64,000 bases of DNA, taken from contig JANDJZ010000023.1 of the NCBI GenBank assembly GCA_027943245.1, positions 124,001-188,000 of the forward strand. Reading direction: 5' to 3'. Shown here piece by piece: positions 11,201 to 21,200 of this stretch (its first letter is position 1; every line of letters begins with the position of its first letter). The DNA comes from Acanthamoeba sp. SK_2022b (Eukaryota; Discosea; Longamoebia; Acanthamoebidae). The notes beneath the pieces are model-generated. The model was given only the letters and a program-made list of their open reading frames with translations, did not search any database and was not told where the DNA came from. The position numbers and the translations under genes were made by a program.

Positions 11201-12717
11201 ACGGTTCGGGAGCGGGTGGAGCGAACCGCTTCTTCAGCACCAGTATCTCCTGTTAATTTGTAGAGATATACAAATCATTGTAGGGCTTCAAGCAACAGCA
11301 CAACGGTATGCTGTCGCGGTACCAACTGCTCGAGGTTGTAAGAGCTCACGAGCTTGCTTTCCTCTAGCCACACCCCATCTTTCTCTCGCCACAGGGCATA
11401 GAGAGAGACGTGCTCCAGCGTTATGCCCCTGGAAAGTGACGAGTAAGAATACATTCACGAGGTGGTGAGGAATGAGATAGCAAAGATTTCCTCTTCATAC
11501 TTTCTGTTCATGGCCTGTACGACGCCTCGCACAGTAGTCTCCTTGTGGCAGATCACAGTCTCCACCAGATGTGTGGGCTCCACTTCCACCCGAATCTTGT
11601 TCTGTAAAGATGCGGACGGGTGCTGCTTGTCGAGGATCAGACGGTCCTGTACGGATAAGGCGGGTTTGTTTAGTGGCCAATCTATAAGAGGAGGGGTACT
11701 CCAGAGACTCTGCCGTAGGATACCTCGTTCTTTAACAAGTAGTCGTGAAGGATTCTGTCAGGTCGAAGCAAGACTCCCGTAGCAGGGTTCCAAAAGCTCA
11801 TCGCAAGAAGCTCGTCCTTGAGGAGCTTGCGATGCAAGACCTGGATCGTGGCGCAGAGAGATTGTTATTATTAGTGATCATTTTCCCTTGAAGTAGGCCA
11901 CAAGGTTAGTACCTGCAGGGCTGCGTCAACGGAAGATGTGGCGCGGAACCGCAGCTTGATGGAGGTGTCCAGGGACGGCACATCGATGGTGAGCAGCACC
12001 GAGTTCTTAAGTAACTCTGCCGCCGCTCCGGCAGCATCCGCGGGGTCGGTGTGGGGATCAGAGCCGAAGCCCATAAAGCGAATGGGAGGTGCACCAGACG
12101 GGTGTTGTAGACGGCCAACGTTGGCTGGAGCAGAGGATTCCGGGCCTGGCGGAAGCACGGTGGCTATGGCGGAGAGTTTGCTAGGGTCCAACCTACCGGG
12201 GCGGTTGCCTACCTCTTCAACGTGATGAGGATGTGACGGTTCTGGAAGGCCCGTAGCGCCAGCTGGATTAGATTGAAAGCCGCAGATTCGGGGGGGGGGG
12301 GTGACTGAGGGAGGACAGCATACGAGGGAAGAGCGGAGAGAAGGAGGCGGAGAGACCCTTGATACGATCCTCTAGCTTCACTCCCTCTAGTCCTTCCCAT
12401 TTCGGCGGGGGGTGGTTGGGACCGTAGGAGCTACGCCTCGCTTGCAGCTGCGCCACTTTGTCCTTGAGATGTTGTTGGTTGGGACCAGCTGCTGGGGGGT
12501 CAGCCGGGCTGGGAACGTCGCCTGGTGGGAAATGGGGCCTCTCGGCGCTGCACTTCCTTCTCGCGTTCTGAGCGTCACCATCATGGAGGCTCTCCGTACT
12601 CGCTGACCTGTCACGGTTGGGATGGACCGATTTGGCTTCCTCGGGGCACAGTAGGCCCCCTTGCGTGGACCGTGTCCCGGGGGACGTACTAGCCTGAGGA
12701 GAGCTTTGATGATCCAT
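8245..12717 (-). CDS. RhoGAP protein with three talin-F0-like ubiquitin-fold modules
   Basis: Sixteen exons (high to low): 12324-12717, 11913-12262, 11724-11840, 11501-11646, 11323-11428, 11153-11249, 10978-11088, 10706-10911, 10263-10642, 10049-10182, 9896-9979, 9678-9806, 9499-9606, 8905-9420, 8750-8881, 8245-8702; 1,155 residues. The N-terminus is Pro/Ser-rich. Three modules at about 205-310, 311-385 and 441-520 each end in a talin-F0/FERM-like signature: GVLLRPDRILHDYLLKN, GVWLEESKLVSSYNL and NTCLEDHNIKERDQLELRKK. A RhoGAP domain follows from about residue 665, with arginine finger GVFRISG near 690, FRESPVPLIP and the NKMSANNLGIVFGPSIMR helix. It should stimulate GTP hydrolysis by Rho/Rac GTPases; the F0-like folds commonly bind Ras/Rap GTPases or membrane. 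The tail is Pro-rich, then Lys-rich. Splice phases close throughout. Confidence 0.88.
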
Positions 12718-13039
12718 TGTGTTTCCTCTTTCGATTGGGTCGCTACACTACGTTTGTCCTGTGCCGAGGCGCGCTTTGTATTAAGCGTGGTGGGAGGATG
12801 ACGGCCAGATGTTGAACCTGTGTCTTCTTCGTTCGCCTATCCCTCTCTACAGGGCTTGCAGGTTCTCGTCCGTTAATGGCCCCTCGCACCTCCTGGGCCG
12901 CCAGACGCGAGTTGTGTGTCGGCCTTTTTCTTTGTTGTCTTTGCTGGTTCTCTCACCCCTAAGGCGTGACTATTTTTCAGTTTTTTTCCTAGTTTGGTGA
13001 AGGTTGCCAAAATAGGGAGAGAAGCTGATTTATAATCAA
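12718..13039. other. intergenic: sulfurtransferase 3' end and RhoGAP promoter
   Basis: 322 bases between two genes both read on -. It must carry the 3' UTR of the sulfurtransferase (higher side) and the promoter of the RhoGAP gene (lower side). No ORF with family features and no clear TATA box was seen. Confidence 0.5.
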
Positions 13040-14772
13040 TCAGCGGCCGCCAAAGCCGAGGCCCGGCGTGTAGCCCGTCACGCGCTTGACCACCTTGGGC
13101 GTGTCGTCGGCAATCGCCCACTCGGTCCACGAGCCGTCGTACACGGGGACGCGTGTGTGTCCTAGTTCGTTGAGGGCAAGCGCCAGCACGCTCGCGGTGA
13201 CCCCGCTGCCGCACGAGGTGACGATCTTCCTGTCCAGGTCCACTCCCGCCTGCTCAAAGGTGTACCGCAACTCGGCTTTGCTCTTGAGCATCTGTTTTTC
13301 GAGGGGGAGCGGAGGGAGTGTATGGGTGGGACAGGGTTCGGAGCATGGTCGTTAGGATTTGCGTACGTGCACTGACTCGCCCTGCTCGTTCTGTGTGGTC
13401 AGGAACAGGCTGCCGAAGGGCACGTTCATGCTCTCGGGCACGGAACCACGAGGGATGTCAGCGCGCGGCTCGTCTACTAGACCGTAGAAGCGCTCTCTTG
13501 AGCGAGCATCAATCACCTGTGGGTGAGTGAGTAGCCCATCGCCACCCAGCTTTAGACGTTAAACAGCAAACAAGAGATAGGAAGATGCACCTGCGACTTG
13601 TCACTGTTGGTCTCTGACAAGTTGTCAAGCATATCGTATTTACTCCACACCAGCAAGGGGTCCTTGCGCACGGTGAACTTGGAGGTGCCTTTCTCGGCCT
13701 AGGTTTTGGTTTGGTAAGGGGTGGCACGAAGGGCACGTCAGCAGACCAGAAGTACGTGTGCGTGAGAGGGAGGAACGCACCGCGGCGGTGTTCGAGATCT
13801 GAACGTCCTTTGGCCAGCTCTTCAAACCGCCGGCCAGCACCTTAACGTTGTCGTGCCCAAACACCTGCGCCGACGCGAGGAGGCGGAGGATTGAAAGAGG
13901 AGGATGACTAACAGCACAACAACTCCCCCGCGGCACGTTCAGATCTCTAACACCGCCGCGGTTCGTTCCTCCCTCTCACGCACACGCACTTCTGGGGATG
14001 AGGCGACAACGAACCCTAAAGGTCCACCACACGCGAGCGCTGGCGACGAACTGACCGTCGCTTTCATCGTACACCAAAAGCTGATCGTCGTCGGTGATGC
14101 TGTGTGCGCATCATCACGCCGAAAGAAAGAAAGAAAGAAAGGCAAAGTGAGCGAGAAACATTAGAGATTGCAGCGTGCGGTGACAACGATGTATGTACCC
14201 GAGCTCCTCCATCTTTGCCGCGAACACACCCGTCGTGGGTAACATGTGAGGCAGCCTATCAATCCAGTGAGCTTGCCCGCATAAGAAGAGAATAGTAGCT
14301 TCTTCTAAACGGGTTGGCAAAGAAGGAACAGCGGTGGAACACTATACCACGTTCTCTTGTCCGATATCTCGTCAATGTCAAAGTAAATCGCTCCTAGTGC
14401 CAGAGCAGCATAATGAGACGGCTGATCAGAAGAAGGGGAAAAAAAAAAAAAAAAAAAAAAAAACTGGGTCAAGACAAGTTACCGGGCAGTTTAACATTGT
14501 GTTTCTTCTCTCGTTTGCCCAAGGTCCACGAAGCATCAATCACCTTCACCTTTCTGAAATTCTCTCTCACCCATTCGGAGGAGACGATTGCGGCATCTGC
14601 AAGCAGCCGTTGTTAGAGGCCACCCCACATGCCTGGCTTTGGGGGGGGGGGGGGTTGCAAGGCACGCACGGGTATCCGCCGTGGAGGCGAAGGTCCGCAC
14701 CCGCACCACGGGCCCACGAAGGCACTTGGAGGCTCTGCGTCCGCAAAGTGCCACTACGCCACACCGCCTCAT
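13040..14772 (-). CDS. 3-mercaptopyruvate sulfurtransferase, mitochondrial-type leader
   Basis: Nine exons: 14670-14772, 14483-14596, 14351-14393, 14199-14255, 14015-14099, 13781-13864, 13591-13698, 13373-13516, 13040-13291; 329 residues. The first 35 residues are Arg/Ala/Val-rich and lack acids (MRRCGVVALCGRRASK... VRTFASTA), a typical mitochondrial presequence. Two rhodanese domains follow: VKVIDASW, GAIYFDIDEISDK, LPHMLP, DDQLLVYDES, ARVWWTFRVFGHDNV, then VIDARSRERFYG and YDGSWTEWA. The active loop is CGSGVTAS; the CG(S/T)GVT form marks mercaptopyruvate rather than thiosulfate (CRKGVT) specificity. It transfers sulfane sulfur from 3-mercaptopyruvate to thiol acceptors, linking cysteine breakdown, tRNA thiolation and H2S. 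Intron 2 contains a 25-base A run (T on the sense strand, 14439-14463). Confidence 0.95.
13746..13995. repeat. 60-base inverted duplication around exon 6 of the sulfurtransferase
   Basis: Arm 13746-13805 and the reverse complement of 13936-13995 match at 57 of 60 positions by eye, separated by 130 bases. The first arm covers the last 25 bases of exon 6 plus the donor site and first 35 bases of intron 6. The second arm is an antisense copy lying wholly in intron 5. Confidence 0.93.
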
Positions 14773-15109
14773 CTCGTGCTGCGTATTATGATGCTTTCCT
14801 GTATCACAGGAATTCTTGTATCACAGAAGTTCAGATTCCTAAAAAATTTTCATTTCGGGAAAACTCCTAGGAGTTATGACAGGAATGTTGACTGCGCAGA
14901 CAAATGGGAGTCGTTTGAGCGGATAAAAGTAACAAAATATCCAGATATTTTGGTATTGGTTAGCCGGTTGCGCGCGGGTGGGGACGGGGCGAGGCACAAA
15001 GTGGAGAAGGGAGGGCCGTTTTAGTCTTTTGTTTTACTTACACACGACCAGCACCTACAGCTATCAACTAACACTTGGCGAGAGCAAGGTGGACAAACGG
15101 AGAGCAGTC
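14773..15109. promoter_or_regulatory. divergent promoter region, sulfurtransferase / giant gene
   Basis: 337 bases between the start codons of two divergent genes. It carries three perfect inverted repeats: 14796-14812 (7-base arms TTCCTGT/ACAGGAA around ATC), 14862-14875 (AACTCCTAGGAGTT) and 14933-14952 (9-base arms CAAAATATC/GATATTTTG around CA). The 10-base word TGTATCACAG also occurs twice in direct orientation (14800-14809 and 14817-14826). A weak TATA-like GATAAAAG lies at 14921-14928. That these are binding sites is inferred. Confidence 0.5.
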
Positions 15110-15213
15110 ATGAATTGGGCTTACTTACTGCTCTTCCTAGCCCTCCTTTCCGTAAGTGTCAGCAAAGGCCAAGGGTTCGTCATTCTCCATCCATCTCCGT
15201 CTTCTTCTTCTTC

Positions 15214-15245
<32 letters not shown>

Positions 15246-18200
15246 GGTCTTTTCTGTTGGTCTTCCCATTTCTTGATTTCGTTCATCTTTTTCCTTCTCC
15301 GGGGATTCAGTGTTTCATCATCGGTGGTTAGGTTCTGGTTGAGCGACTAATCAGTAGCTACTCTCCCCCTTTGTTATAGAGCGGAAGTAGTGTTTGAAGC
15401 AGATGGATCAGGAGAACTGCACGGCGACTTCACGGTCGATGGCCAACTCTACGTCAAGGGCAACGACACAGTTTTCGAGGGAGACCTCACAGTGAACGGC
15501 GAGACCACCGCAGCTACTCTGACTGCGGAGGAGGTCTCGACCACCAACCTGGCGGCACAAACCGCCAAAATCGCCGAGCTCGCAGTGGGCGAGAAGGGAT
15601 CTCTGTCGATAGTCGACGAGAGCTTCGTTATCTCTGGCGACTCTATCGTAGTCGACGCTCGCGAACTTCATCTTGGCGACAACCAGACTGAGGTTACCGT
15701 AGCGGGATCGGCTTCCTTCACCAGCCTCAACGCCGAGAGCGCTTCAATCATCGACGCTGAAATCAGCGGCGTGATCGCTGAGGATGTCCAGACCTCGACC
15801 CTCTCGGCCGTCGATGCCTCACTCACAAACGTAACGGCGGGATCGGTTCAAGTCGGCGAGCTCGAGGTCAGCGGAGATGCGCTCATCAACAGTCTTACCG
15901 TCTCCGGTGAGGCTTCGGTCGAGACCCTCGCAGTGACCGGAGGCGCCAGCTTTGCTACGTCGGAGGTGACCTTCGGTACCGCGTCAGGAGCTTTCACCTT
16001 CTCGCGACCGGAGGGCAGCGGACTCGCAACTTCATTAGAGGGTCAGGCCAACGCTGGAGGCGCTGGCGGTGATGTTCACATCACGGCTGGCCCCGGTCTC
16101 ACCGCCGGCGGTGACCTCTACCTCAACGCAGGCGATGGAACCGTTCAAGGAGAAGTCTTCATCGGTCAGACGGCGTCGGTTGTGCACATCGGTGGCGAGG
16201 GATCAACTATCGACATCGCCTCCCATGAGATCAACGTCGAGACTCTTCGCGCCGAGCATGTCGTCGTGACTGAGATCAGCGGTCACTGTTCGGAGAGCAA
16301 CCTGGGCGGAGACATCACGATCGATGGCGGTAATGGCAGCGATGGCCACGGCGCTGTGATCATCGGTGCCTCGAGCAGCGCGGTCGAGGTCGGCCGCGAG
16401 GGCGGTTTCACGAGCATCCACGGAGATGTCTCCGTGAGCGGAAGCACTGGCCTCCAGGATGTCATCATAGCGGGAGACCTCGAGCTGGGATCAAGCAGCT
16501 CGGCCTTCCACGCCTCCAGGCCCGTTCGCACCGACGAAGGACCCGCCTACTCGACGTACATCAGCGCTCAGGATGCCCAGCCCGGTAACAGGGGTGGGGA
16601 CCTCTACATTGACGCCGGTTCTAGTGACAACGGCGAAAACGGTATTGTCAAGATCGCCACCCGTGCTGGTGCGGTAGAAATTGGTCAGACAGACAGCGAC
16701 GTGACCATTCGCGGTCAGCTCACCGTTGAGGGTGGCCCCGTCACCTTCACCACCGTGACAGTGGAGGAGAACCTCGTCGTCGCCGGCTCCGAAATCGTCG
16801 TCGGATCGGGCGACCGCGCCTTCACAATGTCCCGCCCAGACGCGACGACCACTTCGTCTCACAGCACGTCAATCCTCGGTCAGAGCGGAGTCAACGGCGG
16901 CGGCGATCTCGTGCTTGCTGCCGGATACGGTGGTGCTAGCGCTCAAGGCGGCGACGTGCTGATCGATGGCGGTGATGGTGGGGACGCTGGTGCCGTCCGC
17001 ATCGCTAGCCAGCAGGGTGTCGCCCACCTTGGTCGCACCGATGCCGTCACCGTGGTCGAGGGCTCCCTCCACGTCAAGCAGGAGTCGCACTTCGACGACC
17101 TGGTGCAGATCACCGCCCCCCTCATAGTTGACGGAGCAATCCAGTCGGGCGGCCTCAGCGTCTCTGGCAGCGGCCTCTCCGTCGACGGCTCTTCGACCCT
17201 CTCAGGCAACGTCCACGTCAGCGGCATCGTACTCATCAATGGTGACACCGAGATCACCGGAACCCTAGGCGTCCAGTCCGCCGCCTCTTTCGGCGACACA
17301 GTGGACATTGATCTTAACCTCAACGTCGGCGGCGAGCTCGACGTTCATCAGCAGGCTCAATTCTTGAAGGGCGTCGACGTCAGCCTCGATGCCTTCGTTG
17401 GCGGACACCTTACGGTGGACGAGGACGCCGAGGTAAGGGGAGAGATCCTCGTCGGCGGTTCGGCCCACGTCATCGGCGACCTCAGCGTTGGCTCTGCCGC
17501 GTACGTCAACAGCGCTCAGGTTGCCTCCGACCTCTCTGTCGGCGGCGACGCATCAGTCGAAGGCTACCTCTACGCCACCCGCAGTGCCTGGGTCGGCGAG
17601 ACTATCCACGTTGGCGAGAGCGTCTTGGTCAATGGCAAGCTTTCCGTCGACGGAGTTGCAACGCTCTCCAACAACGTCCAGATTGACGGAGACGCTCGCG
17701 TTGGCAAGGACCTGCTCGTCCTCGAGGACGCGGATGTTACCGGTGACCTGACTGTCAGGTCGCAGGTCCGTTTTGGTGACGAACTCCTTGTAGAGAAGTC
17801 TACTAGCCTCGGCGCAGCCCTTCTCGTCGTGGGAGAGACCACCCTCGCCGACTCGCTCGAGGTAGTAGGAGCTACCTACCTCTACGCCGAGACCTCGGTC
17901 AGCGGTGTCCTTTACACCAAGGACGCCCAGGTTGATGGTGATCTGGAAGTGAGCGGCAATCACCTTGTGGAGGGCAATCTCGCCGTAACCGGAGTCTCCT
18001 CGCTGAGCGACAACGTGTTCATCTACGGTTCAGCTCGCGTCAGCGCCAACCTCAATGTCATGGAGGCTGCCACCTTGGGCGCCGAACTGACTGTGCGCGG
18101 CGACGTGCATACCGACGGCGAGCTGCTAGTGGAGAAGGCGACGAGCCTCGGCGAGACGCTGCTCGTCGTGGGCGAGACCACCCTCGAGGCCGACCTGCTC

Positions 18201-21200
18201 GTCGACGCCAACGCTGTCGTCTCGCAGTCGCTGACGGTTGTCAAGACGGCGACTGTCGAGGGAGTCGTGCGCGGTCTTTCAGATGTGCTCGTGGGCGGCG
18301 AGCTCAAGGTGGACGGGTTCACCGAGCTTCGCGACGGCCTCTTCGTCGCCGGTGTTTCCTCGTTCGCCGAGAACGCTACTTTTGACGCCAGCATGGAAGT
18401 GGGAGCGTTGCAAGTGAATGGCGACGCCGAGTTTGGCGGCCTCGTATCAGCCGATGGCGACGTTCGCACCAACGGAAACCTCTTTGTCGAGCTGGCGACC
18501 AGTATCGGCCAGGCTCTGTTCGTAGCTGGTCGTACTACTCTTGAAGCCACTCTCCTCTCGGCTTCCGTTGAGGTCTCCGAGACCCTCACGGTCGCCAAGG
18601 CGGCTACTGTACAGGGTGTCTTGCATGGCGAGAGCGACGTCCTCGTCGGGGCCCAGCTCAGCGTCGCTGGTTCCACTGAACTAGCATCTGGTCTCCATGT
18701 CACGGGTGTATCCACTTTCGCTGACCACGTTACCATCGCGGCCAATGCTGCTGTCGATGGCAGCCTAGAGGTGCGCGAGCAGCTGGCCGTTACCGGATTC
18801 GCATCGGTGCGCGGCAACGTGCAGACCGACGGCGAGCTGTTTGTGGAGAAGGCGACCAGCCTCGGCGAGACCCTTCTCGTCGTGGGCGAGACCACCGTTG
18901 GCGGCGACTTCCTTGCAATGTCCGATGCCACCGTCGAGGGCACTCTCGGCGTTGCCGGTGAGGCCACCTTCTCCGACGACGTTTCGGCTCAGAACGACCT
19001 CTCAGTGGCTCGCGACGTCCACATCGGCCGCGACGCCGAAGTCCTGGGCTCGCTTGACGTTCAGGGCAGCGCCGCTGTTGAGAGCGACCTCGCTGTCTCC
19101 GGCTCGTCTTCGTTGGGCTACACTCACGTTTCGCAGGATCTCTACGTCGTCGGTGACGCGGAAGTTGATGGCGAACTGTCGGTGCGCGGCGACGTGCAGA
19201 CCAACGGCAAGCTGTTTGTGGAGAAGGCGACCAGCCTCGGCGAGACCCTTCTCGTCGTGGGCGAGACCACCGTTGGCGGCGACTTCCTTGCGACGTCCGA
19301 TGCTACCGTCGAGGGCACTCTCAGCGTTGCTGGCAAGGCCACCTTCTCCGACGACGTTTCGGCTCAGAACGACCTCTCGGTGGCTCGCGACGTCCACATC
19401 GGCCGCGACGCCGAAGTCCTGGGCTCGCTTGACGTTCAGGGCAGCGCCGCTGTTGAGAGCGACCTCGCTGTCTCCGGCTCGTCTTCGTTGGGCTACACTC
19501 ACGTTTCGCAGGATCTCTACGTCGTCGGTGACGCGGAAGTTGATGGCGAACTGTCGGTGCGCGGCGACGTGCAGACCAACGGCAAGCTGTTTGTGGAGAA
19601 GGCGACCAGCCTCGGCGAGACCCTTCTCGTCGTGGGCGAAACTACTCTCGAAGAGAACCTTCTTGTTGACGCCGATGCCTACATCACCGGCAAATCTACT
19701 CTCGAGGATGATGTAATCGCTGGCAACGATCTGTCAGTAGCTCGCGACACCCTCATTGGCCGCGACGCATCGATCAAGGGCGACCTCGAGGTCACCCTGG
19801 ACGTTCTGATCGGCGAGACTCTCGACGTGACTGGCAAGACGACTCTGCAGTCGGACCTGGAGGCTCTTGCGGACGTGCACGTTAGCGGTCTTATGTCGGT
19901 TCTTGGTTCGACGTCGGTGCGCGGCGACGTGCACACCGACGGCGAGCTGTTCGTGGAGAAGGCCACCAGCCTTGGCAACCACCTCGTGGTCGTGGGCGAG
20001 ACCACTCTCGGCCGACCTGCTGGTCGACGCCAACGCTGTCGTCTCGCAGTCGCTGACAGTTGTCAAGACAGCAACTGTGAGGGCGTCGTGCGCGGTCTGT
20101 CAGACCGTGGGCGGCGAGCTCAAGGTGGACGGGTTCACCGAGCTTCGCGACGGCCTCTTCGTCGCCGGCCAGTCTTCGTTCGCCGAAAACGTGACGGTTG
20201 GCGCGGGTGCGGAAGTTTATGGCTCCGTGGGCGGCGATCTTGCTGTGGACGGCGATGGCGCATTCAGCTCGTCGACGCCAACGCTGTCGTCTCGCCAGCC
20301 TCGCTGACAGTTGTCAAGACAGCAACTGTTGAGGGCGTCGTGCGCGGTCTGTCAGACGTGTTCGTGGGCGGCGAGCTCAAGGTGGACGGGTTCACCGAGC
20401 TTCGCGACGGCCTCTTCGTCGCCGGCCAGTCTTCGTTCGCCGAAAACGTGACGGTTGGCGCGGGTGCGGAAGTTTATGGCGACGTTGCCGTGGGCGGCGA
20501 TCTTGCTGTGGACGGCGATGGCGCATTCAGCGGACTGGTGTCAGTGCGCGGCGATGTGAGGACTGACGGCGAGCTCTATGTGGAGAAGGCCACCAGCCTC
20601 GGCGCTCAACTCGTGGTCGTGGGCGAGACCACTCTCGAGGACGACCTGCTCGTCGACGCCAACGCTGTCGTCTCGCAGTCGCTGACAGTTGCCAAGACAG
20701 CAACTGTCGAGGGCGTCGTGCGCGGTCTGTCAGACGTGTTCGTGGGCGGCGAGCTCAAGGTGGACGGGTTCACCGAGCTTCGCGACGGCCTCTTCGTCGC
20801 CGGCCAGTCTTCGTTCGCCGAAAACGTGACGGTTGGCGCGGGTGCGGAAGTTTATGGCGACGTTGCCGTGGGCGGCGATCTTGCTGTGGACGGCGATGGC
20901 GCATTCAGCGGACTGGTGTCAGTGCGTGGCGACGTGCATACCGATGGCGAGCTCTATGTGGAGAAGTCCACCAGTCTCGGCCAGACGCTGTTCGTCGTGG
21001 GCGAGACCACTCTGCAGAGCGATGTATATGCTGAGGCTTCCGTCTCTGTCTCCCACGATATCCATGTTGGGCAGAACGCTCAAGTGCAGAAGAACCTCGG
21101 CGTCAGCGGCGAGACCTCCCTCGTGGGTGCCGTGTACGCAGACAGCAACCTCTGGGTTGGTGCCGGGTTATCGGTCGCCGGCGGGGCCGATGTCGCTGGC

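Noticed and set aside
12263..12323. Frameshift caused by a 12-base G run in the RhoGAP gene
   Set aside because: The run lies inside a normal 61-base phase-1 intron; splicing 12324 to 12262 gives a continuous protein.
13865..14014. Sulfurtransferase disrupted by the inverted copy
   Set aside because: The copy is confined to intron 5; exons 5 and 6 join to give the expected ARVWWTFRVFGHDNV.
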